From contig CADAEH010000006.1 of NCBI GenBank assembly GCA_902786855.1, positions 1-64,000 of the forward strand: a DNA stretch of 64,000 nt. The letters are read 5' to 3'. A program made the position numbers and the translations under genes. The notes under the pieces are model-generated. The model searched no databases. It was given only the letters and a program-made list of their open reading frames with translations, and was not told where the DNA came from. Source of the DNA: an uncultured Eubacteriales bacterium. Its GTDB lineage: Bacteria; Bacillota; Clostridia; Peptostreptococcales; Anaerovoracaceae. Shown here in pieces: positions 52,468 through 62,300 of this stretch; the stretch's first letter is position 1, and every line of letters begins with the position of its first letter.

Positions 52468-53382
52468 TCATATTTCGGATTCATCCGCGATCTTTTTCCG
52501 GCTCCTTCTGTCCTCTATCCATGCCGGTGCAAGGATCGAAATAAGTATGAGCAATGCTCCGAAGATCATGCTCCCCGTCATTCTCTCATGAAGGAATATC
52601 ACGCCAAGCGCTGCTGCGGTAAGGGGGTTGAACACTGCCAAGATCCCCGCCCTTTCCGGCGTCGTGTATTTCTGGCCAAAAGGCTGTATCGTGAATCCTA
52701 CGCAGCTGCATATGATCGCGAGCGCCAGGATCGCTCCCCACTCCTGATTGCTTTGCGGCAGCCTGATCTCTTCAAAGATGAATGCTCCGATGTATGCAAA
52801 GATCGCTATGAAGAGTAACTGATAGATCGCTACAGCCATCAGGTCGTCATTCTTCGCCGCCTTGTCAGTAACGATCACTGACAGGGAGTACCACACCGTG
52901 CCTCCGAGGACCAGCAACTCACCTGTGGTAAATCCGAGACGGTCCCCTTTGAGCGTCAGGAAACCTACCCCTACGAGAGTTGCTATAGCTGAGACCGCAG
53001 TCACCTTATCGGGCAGCTTTCTCTTGAGGATACAGGAGATCGCAGGGACTATCACTACGACAGAGCCTTCGAGAAATGCCGTTACGGACGAAGGCGTCGT
53101 CTGAAGGCCGTATAGCTCGAATACCATGGCAAGAAAGAAGAATACACCTATAAGCGCACAATGCCAGAGAGTCTTAATGTCTGCCTTGCCCAGGCTCTTT
53201 CTGAAGAGAAACGCTATAATAACAAAAGCGATGGTGAACCTGAGACCGATCGTAAGGAAAGGCCCCATGCTCCTCATCGCGATTTTACCGAACAGAAGGG
53301 AGCTTGCCCTCAGTGCAAGAGCAAGCCCTACGAGGAATTCTCCCTTCCTTTCGTTCATTTTGAATCTTTCGTCAAAATCCAT
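52468..53382 (-). CDS. EamA/DMT family transporter (second copy)
   Basis: A product of 304 residues from ATG 53382; an in-frame ATG eight codons later (53358) is also possible. Ten hydrophobic segments form two EamA repeats (LVGLALALRASSLLFGKIAM start; FNPLTAAALGVIFLHERMTG near the end). Such proteins export small metabolites; the substrate is unknown. It is 55 bases after the aconitase X small subunit gene, suggesting that it moves a substrate or product of that enzyme, which is inference. It is distantly related to the EamA protein at 21138-22031. Confidence 0.88.
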   Translation of the reverse strand: MDFDERFKMNERKGEFLVGLALALRASSLLFGKIAMRSMGPFLTIGLRFTIAFVIIAFLFRKSLGKADIKTLWHCALIGVFFFLAMVFELYGLQTTPSSVTAFLEGSVVVIVPAISCILKRKLPDKVTAVSAIATLVGVGFLTLKGDRLGFTTGELLVLGGTVWYSLSVIVTDKAAKNDDLMAVAIYQLLFIAIFAYIGAFIFEEIRLPQSNQEWGAILALAIICSCVGFTIQPFGQKYTTPERAGILAVFNPLTAAALGVIFLHERMTGSMIFGALLILISILAPAWIEDRRSRKKIADESEI

Positions 53383-53437
53383 CCAATACCCCGAAATGAT
53401 CCTAAGTTATCAGGTCGGTCCATCGCCGTTCCTTCGG

Positions 53438-53881
53438 TTATCCAACGAGAACTGTGCCGTCTTCCTGTATGATGATATCCATGCCGTCCTTTACGTAATC
53501 AAGGAACTCATCTCCGAGCGAGTCCACTACAGGCATCCTGACATCATCGAGCCACACATCTGCGAGGATCGCGCCTGCTGCAGCGAGTGAATCGATAGGC
53601 TTTGAAAACAGCATGCATGCCGGCTGTCTTCCCATCGAGCAGGCGCAGTACAGCACGAGGCCGCCTGTCGTCGAACCTATCGTCTGAGGCAGGCAAAGCG
53701 CTTTGCCGACCATCTTCTTGCCATAGAGATCAGGATTGTTCTGGTCACCGCAGGTCGCTTCCTTGTCACCAAACTGCAGTGCCTTCTGGAATGAGGCAAG
53801 TGTATTGAGCCCCTGATGGGATACAAGCGCCTCAGCAGCTATCCTGCCCGGTACTACTGTTCTTCCCTTAAAAGACTTCAT
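53438..53881 (-). CDS. Aconitase X swivel-domain (small) subunit, DUF126
   Basis: The start MKSFKGRTVVPGRIAAEALV (53879-53881) has GGAGG 11 bases upstream inside the end of the large subunit gene; the frame to 53932 overlaps that gene and is rejected. The product is 147 residues. FKGRxVVPG, NPDLYGKKMVGKALCLPQTI, GSTTGGLVLYCACSMGRQPA and VVDSLGDEFLDYVKDG are typical of the small AcnX domain. It forms the mobile lid of the two-subunit enzyme. The start is one base from the large subunit stop, so the subunits are co-translated. Confidence 0.88.
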   Translation of the reverse strand: MKSFKGRTVVPGRIAAEALVSHQGLNTLASFQKALQFGDKEATCGDQNNPDLYGKKMVGKALCLPQTIGSTTGGLVLYCACSMGRQPACMLFSKPIDSLAAAGAILADVWLDDVRMPVVDSLGDEFLDYVKDGMDIIIQEDGTVLVG

Positions 53882-53882
53882 T

Positions 53883-55343
53883 TTACCAGCCTCCTTTCTT
53901 CCTGAACACCGGATCGCTTTTGGATCTCGCATCTTTCATCTTTTCCTTGATGCCGCGGGCAGTACCCTCGATGATCTTTTTAGCCGGTTCTGATGCGAGG
54001 ATCTTTTTGACCGGCTCAGCTGCGGCTTTCTTCACGCTTTTTCCTCCGCCGTTTCCCGGAGCTGTGATCTGCTCGAGGATCTCGTCATCTGTGTAGTAAC
54101 GCGCCGAAGTGTATGTTCTCAGCTTGTTGCTCGATGTGATGACCGGCATCTTTTCGCTGAGAGGATTGTTCATGTACATCAGAGGGCAGATATATGAAGT
54201 GATGACTCCGGTAGCCCTGAGCCTGTCGGCATACGGTGTACGCTCAAAAGCTTCGAGTACATCAGGCGCTGCAGTGAAGACAGTCGGGATCGATACTTTC
54301 TCAGCGCCGCTTTTCTTAAGGCCCTCTTCGACTTTATCTGTCCAGTCTTTGAGCTGCTGCAGGCTCATGTGCGGGCAGCCCATGAAGCACAGTTTTGGCT
54401 GTGCATCTTTATCTTTCCAGATGATCGGATATTCTCTGTATACTCTCTCGAGCTCAGCATCATCTATCACATATGTCTTAGCATCTGGCTTTATCAGAGC
54501 TTCGCCTTCCTTTACAGCCTCCGGGGTCAGTCCGTCGATATGATACAGTCCTACCGCACCGTTCGATGCTGTTGCAGCACCGAAATCTTTGAGATATGTG
54601 CATGCCTCGTCATCGAGCTCATTACCGAGCCACTTGTCCAGGCCTTTGACATAAGGGACATCTTCCATGACCTTCATGCCGATCGCAGAGCCGAGGAGCT
54701 GAGCCTCAGGCTTTTTGGTCGTATTCACTTCGATGATCCAGTCTGCCTTGCGGCCCTCATCAGTGAGGAGACCGAATTTTGGCACATAGCCGATGACCGA
54801 ACCCATCAGGTCAATGATGCCCGAGTTGCGGTTGCATCTTGCTCCGAGTACCGAGTTGGCGTAAACGACAGCCGATGACTCTGACCAGCTCAACACCTCG
54901 CCGAATCCCGGCTTGTTGCCTACTTCGTCCATGTAGCAAGTGCAGGTGAATGCGTTGTCTGACAGCAGGCCGAGGTCGCGAAGCTGCGCTTCGTAATCCT
55001 TCTGGCGGCTGTACATGAATACTTTGAATACCACGTCCTGCGCAAAACTGCTCGGAACATTCTTGTCGAGCGGTTTAGGGTCGACCGAGAATTTCTGCCC
55101 GGACGGAGCGCCCGCTTCGAGCAGCTTGTCCATCAGCTCATACACAGGACCGAGTGCCTTGAGTCCGAATGATGTCACGAGGTGATTATACTTGCTGCTG
55201 ATCGGCACCATCTCGGTAGCACCGAAAAGCTCGCCGTATCTAACCAGTGACTCCATGACCTTGGCAAGGGTCTCACCCTTAGAGCCGTCCAGGATCGCGC
55301 GCTGTTCATCAGTAAGTTTCATTTTGTATTCCAATGATTCCAT
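53883..55343 (-). CDS. Aconitase X catalytic (large) subunit, DUF521
   Basis: A product of 486 residues; the ATG at 55322 (MKLTDEQRAILDG) is an alternative start and fits the family better. Family motifs are MKLTDEQRAILDGSKGETLA, ISSKYNHLVTSFGLKAL, SWSESSAVVYANSVLGARCN and CFMGCPHMSLQQL, with conserved cysteines for the Fe-S site. Residues about 430-486 are a Lys/Ala-rich tail (KSVKKAAAEPVKKIL) not needed for the core. AcnX enzymes are dehydratases: cis-3-hydroxy-L-proline dehydratase in bacteria and phosphomevalonate dehydratase in archaea. Nothing here decides the substrate. The small subunit follows directly, and a transporter gene lies beyond it. Confidence 0.88.
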   Translation of the reverse strand: MESLEYKMKLTDEQRAILDGSKGETLAKVMESLVRYGELFGATEMVPISSKYNHLVTSFGLKALGPVYELMDKLLEAGAPSGQKFSVDPKPLDKNVPSSFAQDVVFKVFMYSRQKDYEAQLRDLGLLSDNAFTCTCYMDEVGNKPGFGEVLSWSESSAVVYANSVLGARCNRNSGIIDLMGSVIGYVPKFGLLTDEGRKADWIIEVNTTKKPEAQLLGSAIGMKVMEDVPYVKGLDKWLGNELDDEACTYLKDFGAATASNGAVGLYHIDGLTPEAVKEGEALIKPDAKTYVIDDAELERVYREYPIIWKDKDAQPKLCFMGCPHMSLQQLKDWTDKVEEGLKKSGAEKVSIPTVFTAAPDVLEAFERTPYADRLRATGVITSYICPLMYMNNPLSEKMPVITSSNKLRTYTSARYYTDDEILEQITAPGNGGGKSVKKAAAEPVKKILASEPAKKIIEGTARGIKEKMKDARSKSDPVFRKKGGW

Positions 55344-55573
55344 CCCCCTTTCTCAAGTAATGATGTATCTGTTCTGTTCTCTGCTTTATCCGCCAGGCAG
55401 ACCCGCCGGAGGCAAAACAGTTTACCTATGACATCCGTTTGTTGATAACAGTATATCATAATACGTGTCTGTGATTAATGTGCTCCGTCCACTAAGACGG
55501 AAAAAATACCGCAATATCAGAGCAGGATGCAGTCCTGATTTACGGGAGCAGAACTGCGCTTGAAATGGCGTAA
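55344..55573 (-). promoter_or_regulatory. Promoter region of the aconitase X operon
   Basis: On the minus strand TATACT with a TTAATC 17 bases upstream lies near 55448-55480. A small CCGTC/GACGG hairpin is at about 55487-55502. No gene is supported in this gap. Confidence 0.35.
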
Positions 55574-55623
55574 GAAAAAAGCACTTCCAGGATGCATTGT
55601 CATGCATTTCTGATCAGTGCTTT
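55574..55623 (-). terminator. Terminator of the acyl-CoA synthetase/MtnA-like operon
   Basis: On the minus strand AAGCACT pairs with AGTGCTT (55579-55585 with 55616-55622), enclosing CAG/CTG and ATGCAT/ATGCAT helices, and is followed by six Ts. Confidence 0.85.
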
Positions 55624-55657
55624 CTTTGTTTCTGTTCAGTTCAGATAAAATGTCTTC

Positions 55658-56713
55658 CTATACTACTATGTTGCCCGGTACGGTTTTGTAATCTCCCAGA
55701 CTGTACGGAGAGAAGACGCCCTGGTCTGTAACGACTCCGGCTACCAGTTCAGGCGGGGTGATATCGAATGCAGGATAGTAGCCTTTCACCTCGCGGTTGG
55801 CTGTTTCGGTGCCCATGGCCTGCAGGACCTCAGAAGGATCTCTCATCTCGATCCTGACCGTATCGACGGTCGGATGGCCCTGGTCAGGCGCGCCTGAAAC
55901 ATAATACGGAATACCATGATACTTTGCTGCAATAGCGATCTGATATGTCCCGACTTTGTTTACGACATGCCCGTCGCAGCAGATCACATCCGCAGCTGAG
56001 GTAAACATATCTATCCCTTCATTCTTCATGACAAAAGCAGGCATATTGTCAGTTATGACTGTAACATCAAACCCCATGTCGTGTATCACTGTGGCAGTGA
56101 GCCTCGAGCCCTGGAAAAACGGTCTCGTCTCAGGGCAGAAGAACTTCACATCCTTGCCCATCGCTCTCGCCTCTCTCAGCATCATACCGACGATCGTTTC
56201 TGCAAAGCACTGTGTCATGACAGCTCCGTGCTGCGGGAAAAGCTCCGCAAGGTACTTTCCGGTCTGTCCGATGCGGGCATAGCGTTCGCTGTTCTGCTGG
56301 ATCGCATGCTCTTTTACCGCCCCGGAAACATCGCGCATCCCTCCTGCGAGCGCAGCAGCGGCGACGTCTACACACGATGCTGTGATCAGCTCCATGCGCT
56401 TTACTGTTGTAGGTCTGGCATGTGAAATGGTATAGGCTGCCTGCTTCAGATAATCTATCTGCTCTTCTTCTGACCTGCCTCTGCATTCATATGCCGCCTG
56501 AGCCATGCCCATAGCAGCAGCCACATACGGACCCGCGCTCTGTGTCACCATGCCCTTTATCGCCTTAGCCACCTCGCGGTGATCTGAGCATGTGACGAAC
56601 CTGACCTCAACCGGGTATATGCGGCGGTCGAGTATCCTGACCTTGCCGTCTTCATACCAGGCTATGTTCTCAAGCTGCAGCATCCATGCGAGATCTCTGT
56701 CCTGTCTTTCCAT
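55658..56713 (-). CDS. MtnA/eIF2B-alpha family sugar-phosphate isomerase
   Basis: A product of 351 residues with AAAGGA before the ATG. The family motifs FQGSRLTATVIHDMGFDVTV, the catalytic Cys in VMTQCFAET (C169) and the catalytic Asp in VICCDGHVVNKVGTY (D247) are present, aligned with Cys160 and Asp240 of B. subtilis MtnA. MtnA converts methylthioribose-1-phosphate to methylthioribulose-1-phosphate; related enzymes act on ribose-1,5-bisphosphate or 5-deoxyribose-1-phosphate. The remaining mtn salvage genes are not in the window, so the substrate is open. It is 15 bases after the acyl-CoA synthetase gene and shares its terminator. Confidence 0.8.
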   Translation of the reverse strand: MERQDRDLAWMLQLENIAWYEDGKVRILDRRIYPVEVRFVTCSDHREVAKAIKGMVTQSAGPYVAAAMGMAQAAYECRGRSEEEQIDYLKQAAYTISHARPTTVKRMELITASCVDVAAAALAGGMRDVSGAVKEHAIQQNSERYARIGQTGKYLAELFPQHGAVMTQCFAETIVGMMLREARAMGKDVKFFCPETRPFFQGSRLTATVIHDMGFDVTVITDNMPAFVMKNEGIDMFTSAADVICCDGHVVNKVGTYQIAIAAKYHGIPYYVSGAPDQGHPTVDTVRIEMRDPSEVLQAMGTETANREVKGYYPAFDITPPELVAGVVTDQGVFSPYSLGDYKTVPGNIVV

Positions 56714-56728
56714 CTCAGGTCCTTTCTT

Positions 56729-58522
56729 TTATTCTGCGGTATTGTTCGCAGCGGCTTCTTCAGCTGCCTTTCGCTTTGCTTCTTCTTCCTCCTCGAGGAC
56801 GCGGTATGCGACCTTACCGACGAGGGTCTTAGGCAGCTCAGCGCGGAATTCTATATCGTAAGGCATCGCATACTTGGCGATGTGCTTCCTTGCGTATGCC
56901 ATCAGCTCTTCCTTGAGGGACTCATCAGCCGTGACTCCGTTCTTAGGCATCACGAACATCTTGACCTTTTCCATCTTATAGTCGTCAGGCACTCCGATCG
57001 CGCAGCTCATCTGGACCTTTTCATGAGCGTCAAAGACGTTCTCAAGCTGTGCCGGATAAATATTGTAGCCTGACGAGATGATCATTCTCTTGGCTCTGCC
57101 CTTGAAGTAGATGAAGCCCTCTTCATCCATGGTACCAAGGTCGCCTGTATATACCCACTTGAGTCCGTCCGCATGCTCACGGATGGTCTCGGCAGTCTCG
57201 ACCGGCATGTCGAGGTAGCCCTGCATCACCGAAGGCCCTGCGAGCAGGATCTCACCTTCCTCGCCATACGGGAGTTCTTCAGCCGTGCCCGGTTTTACTA
57301 TCTTATAGTATGTGTCAGGGAACGGGATCCCTATGCTGCCTTCCTTGTGCATCTGAGGAGGCGTGAGGCATGATGCTGTAACACACTCCGTTGTCCCGTA
57401 GCCCTCACGGACCTGGATTATGGCCTTGTGATCATAGAGGAAAGCGTCGAACTTCTTTTTGAGCTCCACCGAGAGGGAGTCTCCGCCTGAGAACACGCCC
57501 TTGAGCGATGAGAGATCCGCTCCGTTCATTGAAGGAAGTCTCAGAAGTGCCTCGAAGAGAGTCGGTACTCCTGCGATGAAGTTGCATCTGTATTTTGTGA
57601 TAAGCTTCGCGTAGCTCTTAGGAGTGAACCTAGGTACGAGGACGCAGCGCCCTCCGCCGGCAAGCATCGTGTGGATGCATACACCCAGTCCGAATCCGTG
57701 GAAGATCGGCATAGCTGCCAGCATCTTGTCGCCTACCCTATAGATAGGATTGGCAGTTATGACCTGCTTGGCCAGAGCATTGAAGTTTAAGTTGGTAAGG
57801 ACGATTCCCTTGGTGACGCCTGTAGTGCCGCCTGAATAAAGGATCGCAGCCGGGTCATCAGGTTTTCTCTTCACTCTGTACTCATATCCGCAGTGTCTGC
57901 CGAGACTCATGAAGTCAGGCCACTGGAAGACAGGCGCGTCTTTTGGGATCTTCTGTATCTTGCGGCCTTCTGTCAGCATGTAACCCATTCTGATCGGTCT
58001 CGTCAGCTCATCCCTGATGCGGGCGATGATGACGTTCTGGATCCTGGTGTTCTTACGAATCGCTTCGATCTTGTGATAGAACTGGTCGAGAGTCACTACC
58101 ATGACAGAGTTCGACATGTTGAGATAGTTCTCTATCTCTTTCTCTGCGCTGAGCGGATGCACCATATTTGCGACTGCTCCGACCAGGTTGATCGCATAGA
58201 GCATATAGATCGCCTGCGGGCAGTTAGGCATCGCGATCGTGACCCTGTCATTCTCGCGTATTCCAAGTATCCTCAGAGACTTGGCGCACAGATTGATCTG
58301 ATCGATCATATATTTATATGTGATATGTTTGCCCATGAAATCCATGGCGATCATCAGAGGGTGCTTCTTCGCAGTCTCCTCGACCTTTTCATACATGGTG
58401 CCGTTGAAGTATTCAGTGGTCAGCGGCAGATCGCCTCTGCTTTTGTCCCATGGGATCTTAACGTTCTCAGGTACAGGGAAAACTATGTTTCCTTCGTCAT
58501 TGAGTGTCCATTTATAAGCCAT
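56729..58522 (-). CDS. Acyl-CoA synthetase (AMP-forming, class I adenylate enzyme)
   Basis: A product of 597 residues. Core motifs in order: AAILYSGGTTGVTKGIVLTN (P-loop), GYGTTECVTAS, YTGDLGTMDEEGFIYFKGRA, RMIISSGYNIYPAQLE (hinge) and LPKTLVGKVAYRVL (catalytic Lys region). It has no signal peptide; a Glu/Lys/Ala tail ends the protein. It activates a carboxylic acid, probably a medium- or long-chain fatty acid, to its CoA ester through an acyl-AMP. Pairing with an MtnA-like isomerase is unusual. A TATAAT box lies about 75 bases upstream on the minus strand. Confidence 0.92.
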   Translation of the reverse strand: MAYKWTLNDEGNIVFPVPENVKIPWDKSRGDLPLTTEYFNGTMYEKVEETAKKHPLMIAMDFMGKHITYKYMIDQINLCAKSLRILGIRENDRVTIAMPNCPQAIYMLYAINLVGAVANMVHPLSAEKEIENYLNMSNSVMVVTLDQFYHKIEAIRKNTRIQNVIIARIRDELTRPIRMGYMLTEGRKIQKIPKDAPVFQWPDFMSLGRHCGYEYRVKRKPDDPAAILYSGGTTGVTKGIVLTNLNFNALAKQVITANPIYRVGDKMLAAMPIFHGFGLGVCIHTMLAGGGRCVLVPRFTPKSYAKLITKYRCNFIAGVPTLFEALLRLPSMNGADLSSLKGVFSGGDSLSVELKKKFDAFLYDHKAIIQVREGYGTTECVTASCLTPPQMHKEGSIGIPFPDTYYKIVKPGTAEELPYGEEGEILLAGPSVMQGYLDMPVETAETIREHADGLKWVYTGDLGTMDEEGFIYFKGRAKRMIISSGYNIYPAQLENVFDAHEKVQMSCAIGVPDDYKMEKVKMFVMPKNGVTADESLKEELMAYARKHIAKYAMPYDIEFRAELPKTLVGKVAYRVLEEEEEAKRKAAEEAAANNTAE

Positions 58523-58751
58523 TTGTTTTATTCCTTTATTACTATTTTTTTCAATCTTTCAGCTCGTGAATTATCCGGAGCCGCATCTTATTGATTGTAT
58601 CATTATACTTCTTTCAATTCCAGCAAATTGGGCCAAAACAGCATCGTTATCTGGCTGAAGATGCTTAATTGCGGGTATGTCAATGTCCTCCACCCTATTC
58701 TGTCGGCAGCGGCTTATGTGTTATCATACAGAAGATGGAGGTGGGACACAG

Positions 58752-59198
58752 ATGACAGACTGTAAACTGCTTGCAAGACAGCTGGAAGCCCTTATTGAAG
58801 ATACTGAATGGGACATCAGTATTATGGCAAACGCTTCTGCCCTCATATGGGATGCACTTGAAGATATAAACTGGGCAGGTTTTTATATCATGAGAAACGG
58901 ACACCTGGAGCTCGGACCATTTCAGGGAAAGGTCGCCTGTGTCAGGATCGGGATCGGAAAAGGCGTGTGCGGTACCGCTGTTCTGGAGGACAAAACTCAG
59001 CTCGTTCCTGATGTGCATGAGTTTCCCGGTCACATAGCCTGCGACTCTGCCAGCAATTCAGAGATCGTGATCCCTATTCATTCAGGTGAAAGCATTTACG
59101 GGGTGCTGGACATAGACAGTCCGCTCAAAGGCAGATTCACAGAAGATGACAGCGATGGACTGGATGCACTTGTAAAAGTCATAGAAAATCGGCTGTAA
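58752..59198 (+). CDS. msrC: Free methionine-(R)-sulfoxide reductase (GAF-domain fRMsr)
   Basis: The start MTDCKLLARQLEALIEDTEW (58752-58754) has GGAGGTGGG upstream; the frame from 58677 is too long. The product is 148 residues, a single GAF domain. The three catalytic cysteines C63, C73 and C97 have the spacing 10 and 24 of the E. coli enzyme, in KVACVRIGIGKGVCGTA and GHIACDSASNSEIVIPI. The end GVLDIDSPLKGRFTEDD is also characteristic. It reduces free Met-(R)-sulfoxide using thioredoxin in the cytoplasm. It is a single gene. Confidence 0.95.
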   Translation: MTDCKLLARQLEALIEDTEWDISIMANASALIWDALEDINWAGFYIMRNGHLELGPFQGKVACVRIGIGKGVCGTAVLEDKTQLVPDVHEFPGHIACDSASNSEIVIPIHSGESIYGVLDIDSPLKGRFTEDDSDGLDALVKVIENRL

Positions 59199-59214
59199 TT
59201 TGTTTTTCTTCACC

Positions 59215-59273
59215 AAATGTTCAGAATCGAATGCTGCTAATCCGGCTAATTATCTGAACATTTAGTGTATAAT
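59215..59273 (+). promoter_or_regulatory. Inverted repeat operator overlapping the ABC transporter promoter
   Basis: AAATGTTCAGA (59215-59225) and TCTGAACATTT (59253-59263) are perfect 11-bp inverted copies 27 bases apart. The second copy abuts the -10 box TATAAT (59268-59273) of the ABC gene. No T-run follows, so a protein-binding operator is more likely than a terminator of msrC. Confidence 0.5.
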
Positions 59274-59331
59274 TTTATGTTGTACACTTTTAAATGCAGC
59301 TAGCTGAGGAATACTATCACGATCAGATTCC

Positions 59332-62300
59332 ATGCTTGAATTAAAAAACATCTCAAAGGAATACAAGACCGGCGCTGAAGTGGTGCACGCTCTGAGGAAC
59401 GTGGACCTTGCTTTCCGTGAGAGCGAATTCGTTTCTATCCTCGGTCCTTCCGGCTGCGGAAAGACCACCATGTTAAATATTCTCGGCGGTCTCGATCAGT
59501 ACACAGACGGAGATCTGATCATCAACGGCGTCAGTACCAAGCAATATAAAGACTCTGACTGGGATGCCTACAGAAATAACACGATCGGATTCGTATTCCA
59601 GAGCTACAATCTGATCTCTCACCAGACTGTTCTTTCCAATGTCGAGCTTGCCCTGACACTGTCGGGCATTTCCGCGGCAGAGAGAAAGCAGCGCGCAATC
59701 ACAGCTCTGGAACAGGTCGGGCTGGGCGATCAGATCAACAAAAAACCGGCTCAGATGTCAGGCGGCCAGGTGCAGCGTGTAGCCATCGCCAGAGCGCTGA
59801 TCAACGACCCGGATATAATCCTTGCAGATGAACCTACCGGTGCCCTTGACTCTGAGACCAGTGTCCAGATCATGGCTATCCTCAAGGACATCTCCCGGAA
59901 AAAGCTGGTCATAATGGTCACTCACAATCCTGAACTTGCTGAGGAGTATTCGACAAGGATAGTAAAGCTTTCAGACGGTCGTGTCATCAGTGATTCAGAC
60001 CCTTATGTTCCCGGGGCTGCAGAGCCTGTTTCGGGAGAGAACGGCGTAGTCCCTTTACCGGCCATGGTATCAGAGCCTGTGGGGAGGGATGTGTCTCCAT
60101 CTGCGGGTACAAAGGGGCGCGTACAGCGACGCCGCAACCGCTCGATGTCCATGCTCACAGCCAACCGGCTTTCACTCAACAACCTGATGACCAAAAAAGC
60201 CAGGACACTGCTGACCGCTTTTGCCGGCAGCATAGGCATCATCGGCATCGCACTGATACTTTCGGTGTCCAACGGTTTCCAGAAATATATCGATAAACTC
60301 GAAGAGGACACCCTCTCGTCATATCCTCTCCAGATACAGTCGGAGACGGCGGATATGACTTCGATGATCACCGCGTTTGCAGCCAATGCACAGGATACCG
60401 AGGGCGAGGATTCCGGCGGCCGTGTGCATGAGCAGCAGGTCATGACAGATATGCTCGCAAGCATCGGATCCAACGACCTGGCTTCTTTCAAAGAACATCT
60501 GGATTCCCACATGGATGAAATCAGTGGCTGGTTCAATGATTATTCATACAATTACGGCATCTCACCGAGCATATACTCCACCAATATGAAGTACGGTGTT
60601 CTTAGGGTAAGTCCGGGTTCTATCATGCAGTCATATATGAACAGCTTCCAGACTGCCTACATACAATATGCCAACACTGACGTATTCTTCCAGATGATGA
60701 ATAATGAAAAGCTGCTCAAGTCCCAGTTCAAAGTGCTGGCAGGAAAATGGCCTGAAAAGTACGATGAGCTGCTTCTGGTGCTCGACAGCGAAGATCAGCT
60801 CAATGACTATATAGTATATACACTGGGACTGAGAGATCCTCAGGAACTCAAGGACATGATCAGCGAGGTCATGAAGGGCAATCAGGTCGAAAACAACAAT
60901 GAGCAGCTCGAGTGGACATATGATGATTTTATCGGTATGGAATTCGCTCTCGTCAACAGGTGTGATACTTACCGGCGCAATTCTTCATACAATGTATGGG
61001 AAGATATGTCCGATGACGATGACTTTATGAAAGGTCTCATCAGAGATGCCGAGAGGCTGCATATATCGGGCATCGTCTGCGCAAAGGACAGATCCGGTGC
61101 TTCAGCTATGAGCAGCGGTATCGGCTATCTGCCTTCACTCACGCAGCATATGATAGACTATGCGGCGGAGTCGGATATTGTACGTATCCAGAAAGCCAAC
61201 AAGGGTGCCGATGTTTTCTCCGGCAAGAGTTTCGAGTCTATCCGCAACAAAACCGATGAAGGTCTCGGTTTTGAAGACATGATCAGCATCGACAAGGACA
61301 AGCTCAAAAAGGCTCTCGGCGGAAATATTGATCCAAAGGCAATTGAAAAGGCCATCAAAAAGACCGGCAACGAAGAGATGGAGGCCCTTGCGGACGCCGA
61401 TTCTGCAGAAAAGATAGAGTCCGATGTAAATATCGCTCTCACCAAGGGATGCAACGGCATGATCAATTACTTAGTAGATCAGTTCAAAAAGGATCCTGCC
61501 AATTTCAAGATCGACGATGACATGGTCACGAAAGCTCTTGCAGCCAATGTGGACACAGGAAACCATGCTCAGCTGGTCAATAAGCTGCTTGGCGGATATG
61601 GTGAAGTGCTCAAAGCTTCGGGCGATCAGATAACCGGTGCGATAGCAGCGGCGACAGATCCGGCCGCGATAGCAGCGGCACAGGAAGCTGCACAAAAGGC
61701 CGCTGAAGAGCAGGCAGCTCAGGAACTGGTCAAACGCTTCAAGGATGCCGGGATGGAGATCTCTGACGAAGATGCCCTCAGGTTCATTCGCGAAGGTGTA
61801 AGCGCATCTGACCTGATCGAACTGTCAGGCGGGAGTCTCAGCGAAGAACAGGCGGCTGAATTTGCAAAATCCATCAATGATGCCATCAGTTCCGCAAAGG
61901 AGGAAGCTGCAAAGCAAGCGGCTGAGCAGGCTGGGCAGCAGCCTGAACCTGCAGATATGCTGAAGGACGCCCTCGGAAAGACTGTGGATCCTTATGTCAA
62001 TGCAAAAGCTCTGCAAGATGGTGTAAAACAATACGGTGAAGGTATTGAGAAGATGCAGATCGCCAAGGAGGTCTACCCTGCTCTGGGAGAAGTCGCCAAA
62101 AAGATCGGTGAGCAATTCCACATCGATCCGTCGGGCATTGCAGATGCGTTCAAGATGAAGATGGATGAAGACGAGCTGACAAGACTTATCACTGCCTACA
62201 TGTCCGGCGGTGCAGAGACAAGCTATGAATCCAACATGAGAAAGCTCGGATATGCAGATCTGGACAATCCTGCTTCAATGGCTTTCTATTTCAGGGATTT

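Noticed and set aside
53438-53932. Longer start for the aconitase X small subunit
   Set aside because: It would overlap the large subunit by 50 bases and has no site; the ATG at 53881 has GGAGG at the right distance.
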